NCBI RefSeq assembly: GCF_035222375.1
Contig: NC_085889.1
Span: 992,001-1,056,000 of the forward strand
Length of the DNA: 64,000 nt
Reading direction: 5' to 3'
DNA from: Podospora pseudocomata
Lineage: Eukaryota > Ascomycota > Sordariomycetes > Sordariales > Podosporaceae
Positions 31,208-43,039 of the stretch are shown piece after piece; positions within the stretch are counted from its first letter, which is position 1; every line of letters starts with the position of its first letter. The position numbers and the translations under genes are program-made. The notes beneath the pieces were generated by a model that saw only the letters and a list, made by a program, of their open reading frames with translations, searched no databases and was not told where the DNA came from.

Positions 31208-33390
31208 CCCGTTGAGGTAGTGGCGCTGGTGGAGGCTCAGGTACTGAAGTTGTCGACATCTCTTTCCCTCTAAACAGCCTGTATAACGTTATCTAGTATC
31301 CGATTATCCACCACTCAGATGGGGTCTTTGGCTCTTCGTTGAGAGGAAATTCTTCAAATCGCTCCCGAAGCTTTTGCCAAGGTAGATCATAATCCTCTCC
31401 CATCTGTTGCTGAAATATTCTCTTCCAAGAACTTCTGCGATGTTTCCGGGATTGAAGATGACCGCACATGTGGCAAAACCTACAATGTCCACGACGTCCG
31501 AATCCAGCTTAGTGTCGTTTCGGTTTGCCCGCCGCTCAACACATTCTATCCGCGTCGTCGCTAAGGTTTATCTCCTTTTCACATACAACAAATCTATTTC
31601 GTCAAACTTCACAATGCTCCCCAAACGAAAGGGGTCTAGCATCGCTGTTCAAATCGATGCAGAAGATCCAGCCAACCCTGAGACGACGGCTAAGCAGTTA
31701 AAAATGTTATTAGAAAACGATGTAAATAAGAAGCTAGCTTGGACCCTCAAAGAAGCTCAGATGAAAAACAGGCTTTTAAATTCTTATCTTAACGAAGCAC
31801 TTACTTTTATCGAGCGGAATAATTTATGTAAGGGTAAGGAGTAGAAGTTTTAACTTTAGTAAGCGCTAGACTAACACCAAAACCAAACGGAAACTTCTGG
31901 ATCTTTGAGGAGACTTATACCTATGCGCCTAGGTTCGACGAGGCTTGCCCACGATCTGGGCACGAGAATAAACGGCGTTTAAGAAATAGTATGGAGAAGA
32001 CTAGATTTCTAGAAGACGATTGGTACGAATAGCGATAACCTTAGCTGGGCTACATATAAGTTTATCGAGCTAATCCGGGAGATTTCTACCATAGGGATAC
32101 AAAGTATATGTACGAACCTTATAAGCCTATAGTTTAGCGCCGGAATCTTACATGGACTTATAAAGTTTCTGGAAAGCGTGAAAGGGCGCCAGACGAGTCG
32201 GCTAATAATTTTCTCGCCTCTTTTATTCGGAACTGGGACAAATACGATGGGATTAGATAAGTGCCTATAGAAAGTAGGGAGTGGTGAAAGCGGGAGTGGG
32301 ACGAATTGTGCAAAGAGAGATTTGCATACGGCGCGGGAAGGGATTCAGCCATGGTAACTGGAGACGCGGAAAGCTATATTGGAGGCTATGGAAACCTCGA
32401 ATGTTGCAGAAGCTATTATCGTAAAGGATGAACAACCCGCGTAGAGAAGAGTTTCACCATAGACTGCCTACCTAATGTCAACAACTAGCATGATAACTTT
32501 GTGGGACACCTCATAGCTGGTCACAACTGCCGCACCGGTACCAAATGGCCAACTGCGTGAGAGCAAGAGAGAGCCGAGCTTCGGATCCTCAGCTGGCCAC
32601 TGAACGAACAGCTTGTGGCAAAGATAGCACATGCATTAAAGAAGCCGAACCACCACCTTTCTCACTCCCGTCATCAATAGGTTTTGGAACTCACTCCAGA
32701 CAAATAGCTTAACCTCACTCCCAAGAAGAAATACGGTCATTCCTGTCCAGTTGGGGTTTCCAATATTCTTAAGTTGGTGATACCAGCATCGCCGTCATCA
32801 ATATTACCTCTCTACACTACCCCAATAACATGATCATTATCTGCAAGAGGTCGCATGTGGTTGCTGTTGGGTCATCATCTTCCTATACACCGAGCTGACA
32901 TCCGTTACTATTTACTTGTCTGGAGGCAATGTGGCATGCCATATGGTCAAGGCATTTGTTCCACGCAGTTAGAGCATAATTGCCTCGAGTTTCTCTTCTA
33001 AAGCTCATTTTTCGAGGGTGTAAATGTGGCTTGCCTCGACATTGCAAAAAGTTGACGCCCTCGAGTTTTATTGATAACTTCAGCCGCAGACAACTTCAAA
33101 CCAGCTCACGGGTGATAGCTTCAGAAAAAGATGGCAAGTCGATTGCCTGCGTTTCAATTCAAATAATATGACTCAACGGGGAAAGCTGAACCGTCCAAAA
33201 GGGGAATCTCTAGCAGATTCTCCACGACTCAACAACATACAATACCACCTGCAGGATGCTCTATGAACCACAAATACAGACTGTATAACCATTCAAATTA
33301 TAAACAAAAAATCGTAAACGTGGCCCTAAGGTCACCCTTTCATTTCAAAATGACCTCCAAAGCTGCCCTTCCCAACACGCCACTCTCCCA
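31208..33390. other. AT-rich stretch without supported genes
   Basis: A short open frame at about 31614-31844 encodes a Lys/Glu-rich, probably helical peptide (MLPKRKGSSIAVQIDAEDP ... KKLAWTLKEAQMKNRLL), and the following 600 bases look like decayed coding sequence, perhaps an old mobile element or host gene, but no family could be recognised. From 32450 to 33390 nothing is seen beyond the 3' flank of the next gene. Confidence 0.4.
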
Positions 33391-34365
33391 TCACCTCGCA
33401 GCAATTCTCACATTACAAACAATCCCGAACCCCGTCCGACTCTCCCACACCCCAAAGTCATTCTCCTTCCGAAACGTAATCTCCCTCGCCCTAACAGCCA
33501 TCTTGACAGCATCCTCATTCTCTCCCGTCCCCGGCGTTCCCGGTGTAGTCGGACTCGACGGGTTACTCCCCACCCTCTCCTTGTTCTTCGACCCCCAGCT
33601 CTTCCAAATACCTTTCTCCGCCTTCTTCTCCACCACGGTAGCCTGGACATGCTTTCTCTCCAGATTCGGCTCCGGCCTCAAATACGTCGCCAGTCTGCGC
33701 GCCATTCCCTCGTCTTTGAACCACAGCCACTGGGAGGTGTCACTGTTCCCTATACCGTCTGTGTCCTCGCATTCGAAACGACCCCATTCGTCAAACTCGG
33801 GCTTGTCTTCGTTGGGACTGTCGCCGTCGTCATTGTCTTCTTCTCTTGAGAAGGATGACTTCTCGCCTTTTCCTGGAGGTTGGGTCGCGGCTGTTGAGCC
33901 GGTGTGCTGACTCAGTAGTTTCCCCAGATTGGCCTTGACAATTTTGACCACTTCCCCTTCTCGTCTCCGCTCCGCCGCGCCAGTCATTACCCATCCTTTC
34001 GGCACGGCGGCTTCCGGCACGAGGACTAACTCGGCGGCGTGGGATGGGTGGTTTCCCAGATTGGAGAGGAAGTGCTCGATGTGAGGGACCAGAGCGGTGA
34101 TGATGTCTAGCTCGCGGGAGGCTTGCTCTGTTGCGCGGGCCTGCTGGGCTTGATAGAGACGTCTTGGAAGGGTTCGAAGATGGTTGGTCAGAGGAGAGGT
34201 AAGTGGGTTTGTTAGCGAGGATGGTAGCAGGACGCTATCGTTGCCTGTGCTGGAGCTGGGACCGGTATGGCTGCTGGTGAAGCTGCCGCCGGTGTGGGAT
34301 GTGGTGACGGCTTCGGTGTAGGTTGGGGGTAGGTCGCCGTCGTCGAGGCCGTCAAGGTAGGACAT
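33391..34365 (-). CDS. Acidic protein of unknown function, 324 residues
   Basis: An intact single-exon frame starting MSYLDGLDDGDLPPTYTEAV; the PPTYTEAV motif is a PPxY-type site that WW domains of Rsp5-like ubiquitin ligases can bind (inference). Residues about 20-60 are Ser/Thr-rich, about 70-145 are likely helical (RRLYQAQQARATEQASRELD), about 165-205 are acidic (EEDNDDGDSPNEDKPEFDEW). The C-terminal part (REITFRKENDFGVWESRTGF ... VCNVRIAAR) is basic and ends in likely strands. No membrane segment or signal peptide. The start context and long clean frame support a real gene. The overlapping plus-strand frame at 33263-33910 is its shadow. Confidence 0.8.
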   Translation of the reverse strand: MSYLDGLDDGDLPPTYTEAVTTSHTGGSFTSSHTGPSSSTGNDSVLLPSSLTNPLTSPLTNHLRTLPRRLYQAQQARATEQASRELDIITALVPHIEHFLSNLGNHPSHAAELVLVPEAAVPKGWVMTGAAERRREGEVVKIVKANLGKLLSQHTGSTAATQPPGKGEKSSFSREEDNDDGDSPNEDKPEFDEWGRFECEDTDGIGNSDTSQWLWFKDEGMARRLATYLRPEPNLERKHVQATVVEKKAEKGIWKSWGSKNKERVGSNPSSPTTPGTPGTGENEDAVKMAVRAREITFRKENDFGVWESRTGFGIVCNVRIAAR

Positions 34366-36011
34366 CTTTGCGTGTGTTGTCAGAGCTGAATGCTGAATCC
34401 CGTGTCAAGTCCGAGAGTATGATTCATGTGTCGGTTTGAGTGGTGGGTTACAGTGAGTTCGATGGAGGAGGAAATGCTCTGAAAAGTTCAATGCCCAGCC
34501 ACCCAGGGGAGGTGAGGTGATTTGCGTCAGGTCAAATGCGGCAGCTCGTATCCCCGCAGCGGAACGTGGGCCTCCTAACCGCTGAGCTTTTGCAAGTTGT
34601 TATAGAAAAGATACCGTGAGTGCAAACGGAATTCAGTGTGAAAACGCCCGTTTCAGTGGTCTGTGATGCAATTTCCACCGAGGCGTCGCTGAGCCTTGCT
34701 GACAATCTGCCGGATTCCAGTCCAAGAATGTGCCTGGCGATGATGGCTTTGAGGGCAATGTGATAGCGATAAGTAACCCCGCCAAATTCAATGACGGCGG
34801 CCTGTGTGGGGAGACGGGTGTGGCTGAGCTATAACTTGCCGAATTGGTTAAGGTAGCGCCTTGCAGGCTCGGCGGATCTTGTGTGCGGGCCGGGGTTAAC
34901 TATCTCGGGGGCTCAATCGCGGCCTGACTGTGACCTTGTCATTTCTTCTCACATGATATCCCAACTGACGTCTATATCCTGCTTTGGGCGATGTTGATCC
35001 AAGAGAAGAAGGACCTGCCGAGTAGGTATTCCGTAACACGAAATACTAGGTACAGGCGGGGCGGGGCTTGGCATGTAGATGGGTTACCTATCTATGCGCA
35101 TCGTGATTTGATGTCCGACTGTTGCGGCTGACATGTCGGTCAGAGATCGGGCCTCCAGATTGACGATTCGGTTCCTGAACTATGCTCGGTCGAGTTGCTG
35201 TCAAGTAAAAAGGATCCACGGGCTCAAACACCGAGACGACTTTTGGTAGTCTGAAGCGAGAATCTAGCACGTTGTGCTCTCCCGCAACAGCAGTGGTGCG
35301 ACCCGGAAACGCTATGTTCCAGTGCATATACCCGGAGGATCACCGGTGCCACCCCTCATTTTCCCCAGTGAGTAACAGACAGCGCTTGGAATTCTTCCAG
35401 AGCCCGTCAGCAGCCAAACATTCTCGCAACAGCATCCATCTTGCGTCTGTCATTGGTGCCACCGAGACAAGATTCTTATTACCGAGCATTATTCCGCGAG
35501 AAAACCCCTTTCCCTTATCGGTGACACAGCCACACCCACAGGTTCAAGGCAGAATGGGCTAACCCCTTTGTGGCGACAGCATAGCCGTGTTAGCCGAATG
35601 CCAGATCAGATGATCCACAGTGTTATTGAATGAGAACCCTGCGTTAGGCGGTATTGGCAAGGCTGTGTGTACTTGGCGAGCCGCTCGTAGATGTCTGGTT
35701 CACTGGTTTGCTGCCGTGCATCGTTGTATTTAAAGAAGAGGCTGACCCCGATTTCCAAACATAGCCATATCTTCATTATCATCCACCATATTATCCACGT
35801 GGAATTGCCAGTTGTCGTCCATTAACACCAGTTGGCAGTGGCGCAACAAAGATCCATCCACCACCAGCGTGACCACTTCATTCTCAATCCTTCGCAAACC
35901 TTACTCTCAGCCCAGAGAGCGCACACATACATAACCGACTGAAGGCCATTAACTTTTCGCCACTTTTCCCCAGTCATCTAACCACTCCATCTCACCACCA
36001 ACACTATCAAA
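34366..36011. other. Long intergenic region, divergent promoters
   Basis: It separates the divergently transcribed acidic-protein gene and the flotillin gene. No coding or RNA feature is supported. A TATTTAAAG run at about 35727 and CT/CA-rich sequence at 35860-36010 fit promoter and leader of the flotillin gene. Confidence 0.45.
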
Positions 36012-37663
36012 ATGGCCTCCTACAGAATTGCCGCTCCCGATGAGTACCTTGCCATCACTGGCATGGGAGTCAAGAATGGTTTGTTTTCGACCACTAAAAC
36101 GTTTTGGTGATCAGTCGCTAACATGCACCCCCAGTCAAAATCACCAAGGCCGCTTGGGTATGGCCCTTCCAGCGCTGTATGCGCTTCAGCGTGCAGCCCC
36201 ACGACTACGCCATGAACCTTCAAGCCATGACCAAGGAGAAGCTCCAGTTCCTTCTCCCAGTGGTCTTCACCGTCGGTCCCGACGTCAACCAGCGCGGCGC
36301 TAACAAGAAGGGCAAGTCTCCTGCTCCTCCTGGTGTCTCCGGCGCCGGCAGCGCTGGCTCCCCCGTCGAGGACGATGAGGACGGAGTCTATGATTATGAC
36401 AACCACGGCCATGTTGCCGGTCGCGAGGACCAAGGGGACTCGCTCATGAAGTACGCCATGCTCCTAGCTGATTCTGGCGCCAAGAAGGACGGCACCAAGG
36501 ATTTCCTCGAGAACATCGTCAAGGGTATTATCGAGGGTGAGACGCGTGTGCTGGTGTCCAGCATGACGATGGAGGAGATCTTCACCGAGAGAGAGGTGTT
36601 CAAGAGGAGGATTTTCCGCAACATCAAGAGCGAGTTGGACCAGTTTGGTCTCAAGATTTACAACGCCAACGTCAAGGAGCTGAAGGATGCGCCAAACTCG
36701 ATCTACTTTGAGAGTTTGAGCAGGAAGGCTCACGAGGGTGCTACTAACCAGGCCCGTATCGACGTCGCCGAGGCCCAGCTCAAGGGTAACGTCGGTGAAT
36801 CCAAGCGCAAGGGTGAACAAGAGCGCGAGATATCCAAGATCCAAGCCGAGACCGCTGTCGCCAAGACACAGCGCGACATTGAGCGCGCCTCCGCCGAAGC
36901 CGTCCTCGACACCCGCAAGGCCGAGCTCAACCGCGACGTCGAGATCTCCCGCGTGGCTGCCAAGCGCAGCGTCGAGGCTCAGGACGAGGAGTTGAAGGTC
37001 AAGGTCGAGATCAAGCGCGCCGAGGCTGAGCTGCAGCGTCTCCGTGCGACCGAGGTCGTCAAGGCCACCATTGAGCGCGAGGCCAAGCAGCAGGCTGCCG
37101 ACGCTGCTGCGTACGAGATCGAGGCTGACGCCAAGGCCAACTTTGAGAAGGCGAAGCAGCTTGCCGAGGGTGCCGCCTACAAGGTCAAGGTTGAGACTGA
37201 AGCGGCGGCGTACCAGACGAGGCAGAACGCCGAGGCTTGGACTGATGCCGCGGTGAAGCAGGCTGAGGGTAGGCTTGCGGGTGACATTAAGACTGCGGAG
37301 GGTATGATGGCCATGGCGGAGGCGTATGCCAAGATGAGCCAGGCTTTCGGTGGTCCTCAGGGCTTGTTGCAGTACATGATGATTGAGAAGGGTACCTATG
37401 TCGAGCTGGCCAAGGCTAACGCTGAGGCTGTCCGGGGCATGGCTCCCAAGATCAGCATCTGGAACACTGGTGCTGAGGTTGGTGGTGAGGGTGGTGCTGC
37501 CAATGGCACGGCGGCCATGCGCAACATCTACCAGATGCTGCCACCTCTCATGACGACTATCAACGAGCAGACTGGCATCACTCTGCCGGAATGGCAGTTT
37601 GGAAAGATGGCTGCTCAGACTGGGGAGGTGCAGAAGGCTATGAAGCCCAACGGCACCGCCTAA
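36012..37663 (+). CDS. Flotillin/reggie-like SPFH protein
   Basis: Two exons, 36012-36078 and 36135-37663; the 56-nt intron has a GCTAAC branch and CCAG acceptor. The 531-residue product starts MASYRIAAPDEYLAITGMG, the hairpin segment flotillins use for membrane contact. The SPFH/Band-7 domain runs to about residue 230 (KAAWVWPFQRC, LQFLLPVVFTVGPDVNQ, RVLVSSMTMEEIFTERE, FGLKIYNANVKEL). An acidic Gly/Pro-rich insert of about 45 residues splits the SPFH domain near residue 85-130. From 230 to 430 lies the flotillin Ala/Glu/Lys-rich coiled coil with many EA repeats, and a conserved C-terminus (GTYVELAKANAEAVRGMAPK) follows. Flotillins scaffold sterol- and sphingolipid-rich membrane domains. The gene looks intact. 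Confidence 0.92.
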
Positions 37664-38440
37664 GCTGATGTGGGATGACTCCTGTTTTCTTTTGTTGTTT
37701 TTGCTTTTCTATTGTCTTTATATGGGAGACGACAACCGTTTAGTGATACCAGCATGTGAGGATGCATACAGAGATTGGTGGGAGTGTATGGGATCGGCGT
37801 TTATTCGTGGGTTTTATGCTATTGGTTTCCGCCATATATTTTCTGGGCATGTTTTTCATCATTGTATCTTTGGTCTTTGTTTCTTTTTCTAGCCGCGTTG
37901 CATCAGTGATACCTCGGTTGTTTTTGGTGGACGAGTGGGACAAGGCAACATAGAAGGATTGGACAGACAGACAGACAGCAGACTGATAATACATTTCTTT
38001 TGTGCCTAACCTTTGTTATGAACAGCTGCTTTATCGCCAATTTCATGTCACTCATTATGCTCCTGCGACCCTCTCACAACCCAGTCGGTCCAAACTCGGC
38101 GATCTAGACCCTGATGGACCTTGACCCCTCCCGCTCGGCCCAGGCACTGAGGAGACTTCATAATCTTCTGATATCGCCCTCAACGTTTCCAATTGCCACT
38201 GCCGCTCAGCCTCTGTTAATGATGCTTGTCAAAGACAGGATGCGTCATGTCTAGTAGGTACAACTGGCTCTCTTTCTAGACGTTTTGGCACAAACCTACA
38301 GGACGAGTCTAGTCATTTGAGTGATTCTCTTCTCTGTTCTGGTTAGAGAACGATGTGTCCGGGTCTCACCAACGCACTGGGCAGGATAATGAACGGGGCA
38401 GTTTGGTAGCAGAGCCACTTTGGATTATGGAATGGTAGCA
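37664..38440. other. Intergenic, nothing recognised
   Basis: T-rich 3' flank of the flotillin gene with a short GACA run at about 37961-37978, then spacer. Confidence 0.5.
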
Positions 38441-40451
38441 TTATACAATCCTCAACACCATCCGCCTTGTCGCCACACTTCTTGAGAAGGTCTCAAAATC
38501 GAACAGCTTTCGCGGATCCGACCACTCAAAGTGTCCTACACGCTCGTATAAGTCCGAGTCTGACTTCTGCTGCATTACCAGGACAAAGAACCGCGGCATT
38601 TCCTCCCAAGTAGTTTGCAATTTGATCGGTATCCCAACAAGCAGCTGTTGCCGAAATTCATGATCAGTCCACCTCAAGGCTTTATCTAGGGAATATATGA
38701 GGCCAGGTGGGTCAGCGCTGACCACAACACGATCGATATCTGACGATAAATCACCCATATCAATCCCCGTGTTTTCGATGCCCATCATTTTTAACCCAAT
38801 GACATCAAATACCTGGTTTTTAAATAGAAAAGCGTGGCAATCAAGAGCCAAAACCCGAAGCTGGCTCTGGTCACTCCTTGCACCAGTCTGAAGTGAAGGG
38901 CCTAGTTCGGACCCATTCCGTGCGAGTTCGATCAAGGCTCTCAAAAGCAACATAAATCTCATTCTCCATCAAACTATCAGGGCGAACTGCATCGTTGTGA
39001 GGGTGCAGTATGGCTACACCTTTCCATCCGGCCCACGACCACGAGGGGAAGCCATGGCGGCGGGCAGGTGGTTCCCCATCAGGTGGCTCTCCCAGGCTCC
39101 AGCAGAGACCAGCCAAGAAGCCCTTAGGGGATCGGATCCAATTTTTCGGGCTACACAAGACTGGAATACCCCAGATGTTGTGTATGGGAGGCTTGTGCTT
39201 GGAGAATTGGCCAAGTATTCCTTGGAAGGCATTCAGAATATCATCTTCGTTGCCGAGTTTCCGATGAGTGTATTCGTATATCCGGTCACCAATCTCAAGT
39301 GAATATGGTGCGGTTCGGAAACGGGGAAACATGTCATCGTTGGATGCCGATCCGACTCGATCGAAGGGAATATTTAACGCTTCCGAAAACGAGCTGAGCC
39401 CGCATTGGAAATACACTTGCTTGTCCGTAAACACCAACCGCCGAGACGAGAGCACTCCTTCTTGGTATGTCCAACCACGTGTCGACCAAGCAGAGGATGA
39501 TATGTCGTCCTTGGTTGAACCATAAGACCAGGTTAAGTACCCGCTTCGAAGCTTGACGTGTGGTTGAGCCGATCGTCGAGTCTTGCTCACACCTGGTAGG
39601 CCGTACGTAGGATCCGATCCTACTGCGGCCACAATAGTTGCTTGAGCTGACCCGTAAATCTCTGCCATGAGTCGAATCTGAGAATGCTTGTCGCCTTCGT
39701 CGTGTTGGCGAATGCAATATTGATCTACCCATAAGTATCGGAAACCTAGCTTGTCGGTAACAGTGAGGCTATCTTCAATGGTGAGAGGAAGGTCTTGTAG
39801 CGGCTGGGTGTAGTCTAATTGACGTGGTTGTATGGCTTTACCCCAGACATAACTGAGGGCCAAGAAGGGGGGACATCGCGTGCCGAGGCTCGCTGCTTCA
39901 ACGACAAGGCGAGTTTTGCAGTCAATGAGTCGAAAGTGCCACTGATTGTCGACTTTCAGAGGCTGGCAATCCGTCTTTCTACAATGTTTTTGGTTGCAAT
40001 AATTGAGCCATGCGCGAAGGAGGGGGTAGTCGATGGCACGCGGGTCGAGGGACCGTGGCCCAATGGTTCCATCTGTCCAAGATGGTGGACTGGTGACAGG
40101 CTCTCCGATATATCCTCTCAGTCGAAACAGGGCTCTGTGAAATGCCGCCTCGTCACGCGAGTAGCTAGAGACTTCAGGCAGAATGCCGAGTATCCTGAAG
40201 TCGAAGCCATCGTCGGGTTCCCTCCAGCCGTAATTTGAGGCGTATCTCCAGGAGGCAGAGATTAAGGTGCCGGATCCCATGCCATCGCCAGCGCAGTAAA
40301 TTTCAAAAAGTCGACACAATGCGCAGGCATGAGAGACATATTGCCCCACAAAGACCAGTGGGACAACTTCTCCATGGGAAGGTGCTTGGGAAAAGAGTGG
40401 GTTAAGGTCGAGCTTTTGGCAACGACGGCAAAGCTTGTCAGGCTCCATCAA
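38441..40451 (-). pseudogene. HET-domain gene 1, frame-disrupted near its C-terminus
   Basis: The main frame (40451-38871) encodes 526 residues. The N-terminus has a CRRCQKLDL Cys pair and CALCRLF, usual before HET domains. The HET domain starts near residue 195 (FLALSYVWGK), passes through DSLTVTDKLGFRYLWVDQYC and YGSAQATIVAAVG, and ends with ISSSAWSTRGWTYQEGVLS and RRLVFTD. A tail follows with GFPSWSWAGWKG. Coding sequence that looks like its natural continuation (SQLRVLALDCHAFLFK ... LRIV) lies in a different frame on the same strand, so the gene is probably broken once, or carries an intron I cannot recognise. HET proteins trigger cell death when incompatible strains fuse; partners unknown. 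Confidence 0.75.
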
Positions 40452-41329
40452 ACCAATTTAATGTGAAAAGCATTGCACATCTGAAGATATTTTGGCAATG
40501 GATGAAACTTGAGAATACTATTTCCTGCCCGAGTTATGGTTTTTTGACCAGGCAGACTTCACTGCCTCACCATGCCACCTTCCTGATTCCCGAATCAACT
40601 TCAGCTGCACTGGCTGCCTCTGTCTTACTCAGCGTTGCATCGGTAGACGCAATCGTTCTGAGGGTTTTCAATGTAAAGAGCTTCGAGTTTGCGCAGAATA
40701 TGATTAGATCTAATCTTTGCAATGGTTGGGTTATAAGGCTTTAATGCTAGATTATACGACTGCAACTGCTGGGATATGAAAAAAATAAAGCTGGGATAGG
40801 AACAGGTAAAGCTGGGTATGAAAGCTTAAATGGTATAGTATAGACCCACGAGTGCCCATCTCCATCTTTGTCACCACGTCCCAGTAGCACCTAGGTATAT
40901 GGGTGCTCATTCGAAATTCCACGAAGCAAGCCACGCCTCACTTCGACGCATTACATTTCCTCAATATCACTTGAACACGTCCAGAGGTCCGAGATAAAAT
41001 TATCGTCGGGAGTAAACGCATCATGTTCCGAGAGCGGGTCAACATGGAACGTCACAAAGTGTGTTTATATCAGCCCTATTTATCCGTCGGGCCCATCCAT
41101 CGCCGGTACCTCGCAAATCGGTCCGCGCCGAACCATCGGACCCGGTTGATCCGTCTGGACCTGCATCAGCCGAGATTGTTCAATATGGAACCGGCAGCAA
41201 ACATGACGGAGATAACTCCCTGCATGACGATCTCCAGACGTATATCAAGTCATGGCCAAGCACCACTGCCCAGAGGTTAACCTGCCACCGCAAGCGCTTG
41301 TTCTCTCCGTCACACCCAAGCCAGTCAGT
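40452..41329. other. Intergenic, nothing recognised
   Basis: Short frames only, none with family resemblance or intron support. Confidence 0.5.
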
Positions 41330-42176
41330 ATGGCCGTCAAGCGCGTCGTGGCCGTCCTGGCACTTGCCACCAGCTTCCTCGCCACGTCGGTACTTGGTGA
41401 AGAGCAAGCAAAGTGTGGCCAAGCGAGCTACTACCCATCCGAGTACGCCTGCTACAACAATAAGACACTCTGCCCGATTACGTTCAGCTTGCCGACCAAG
41501 CCCTGCGGTGGGGGCTGCTACTCGCCAGAGCAGTACTCATGTGAAGACGAAACGATCAAGGAACTGCCTGAAGCGACGAGCCCCTTCACCCTTACGTTTT
41601 CAGGCGTGCGCAAGACTTTCCAGAACCTGAACGTCAAGGCCTGCGGGAGATACCTTGCTGTGGGCGCCAACGCTAGAGAGTGTCATGCTTGCACTGCGGC
41701 CGGTGGCACAAACTGCGGGACCTACCAGAACTCGACGGTGCTGCTTCCTGGTGGGCAAATGGTCTGTTTTTCCTTGATATTCCAACCTGAGTAACGATTC
41801 TAACACAATGATACAGGCTTCCGACGTTCCCGGCCACCAGTACTGGTACATCAACCCAACCGACGGTATCCTACGATATACCGAAGCTCTCGCTGGTAAC
41901 GCTTCGCTCTGGAACGCTACTATCCCTGGGAAGGAGTTCGCCGGTCAAAACGTCAAGGTCTACGAAAACGGACTGTTCACATGGACCCGAGAGGATGCCA
42001 CGACACACTGGTGGATGGCTTGCTTGGTTACGCTGCCTGGTGGTGCTGTTGGAACTGCCAGGTCGTGGCGCATCTATGCTCCCACTTACGTCAACATGGA
42101 GAGAGGAGACTGCGAGCTTGGGAGGATTTTCTCCAAGGCGGTGGATAGGAAGGCGGGGGTGTACAAGTACCCATGA
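41330..42176 (+). CDS. Secreted protein with CBM52-like Cys-rich domain
   Basis: Two exons, 41330-41761 and 41817-42176, with a 55-nt intron (TCTAAC branch, CAG acceptor); 263 residues. The chosen ATG opens a clear signal peptide, MAVKRVVAVLALATSFLATSVLG; an in-frame ATG 78 bases upstream would bury it. Residues about 27-75 have the repeated C-x-x..YYPSEYACYNNKTLC and CYSPEQYSCEDE patterns of CBM52-like fungal carbohydrate-binding domains. The rest holds several more cysteines (CGRYLA, CHACTAAGGTNC) and Trp/Tyr-rich strands (GHQYWYINPTDGILRY, FTWTREDATTHWWMACLV), perhaps a second domain. No glycosidase motif is recognised. Probably an extracellular or wall protein. Confidence 0.8.
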
Positions 42177-43039
42177 TACAATAGCCATTGGGAAAGTTCC
42201 ACCAAGACGGAGGAACAACACTGGGACTGGTGAACATTGAAGCGCCTTTTGCTCATTGCCAAGTACGAGGTTGTCTGTTCGGATGTATATATGACAAGAC
42301 TTACTTTGTGCATAGATAGAAAAAGAGAGAGATAATATCAGACGGTCTTAATTCGCCATGGGGTGGCAGTTGGTGATGATGGTTGTGGTCTACCCAGTTG
42401 CATGTGCGTCGGGAGAGATATTTATCTTTCCTGCGGGCCAGCCCGGTGGGTGATTCACATGATCGGAGTCACTAGTTGTTGAGAGATAAGCGTTTACGCT
42501 ATTTGCTCATGTTCTTTGAGTAGGTAAGTTTAGGTTACGCCTTCATTCAGCCACACCGAAGGTTACCACAACCATGGCTTGCCATTTGTACGAGGGCACC
42601 CTCACCACAAAATAGTTCACACAAGTAAGTTAACCCATACTATACTGTGAACTACCTTATGCCTCAACTGTTAATTGATAGGCCTTTAAACGATCTTGCA
42701 AGACCTGTTAACTATCTTTGAGGCCTATGGACTGTCCTTTAAGGAACCTCCTTTACTCTCTCAATTATTTTGTGGTAGGGGTGGAGGGGTAACCAACACT
42801 AACCTCATCGGTCACTGAGGGGCGAATGAGAGGTATGATTGGAGGCAAGGTTGGAGTATGGGGTCACGGAGATAATAATGGCCGTGGGGATTATGTTTTC
42901 CGGCGCCCAGCATCTTATACTCCTTCCCGAATCTTCAAGTGGCCTCACTAACAGGAAAACCACAGACTTCCCCTTTTCTCAACAGACCTCACCCTTCGAC
43001 GATCGACAACCACATAATTACCCTCCCAGAATCTTCAAA
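42177..43039. other. Intergenic, promoter of the alcohol dehydrogenase gene
   Basis: No gene seen. A TATA-like run at about 42913-42917 and CT-rich sequence up to 43039 may drive the next gene. Confidence 0.4.

Noticed and set aside
31407-31844. 145-codon plus-strand frame
   Set aside because: AT-rich with coding-like character only in its second half and no recognised relatives; described as part of a gene-poor stretch, not called as a gene.
33263-33910. 215-codon plus-strand frame
   Set aside because: It is antisense to the acidic protein gene at 33391-34365 and has the look of a shadow frame.
34825-34925. Possible tRNA gene (TTGGTTAAGG-like D arm)
   Set aside because: No acceptor or T stem could be paired and no GGTTCGA box follows at the right distance.
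40463-40744. 93-codon frame beside HET gene 1
   Set aside because: No signal peptide, domain or splice support; too short to call alone.
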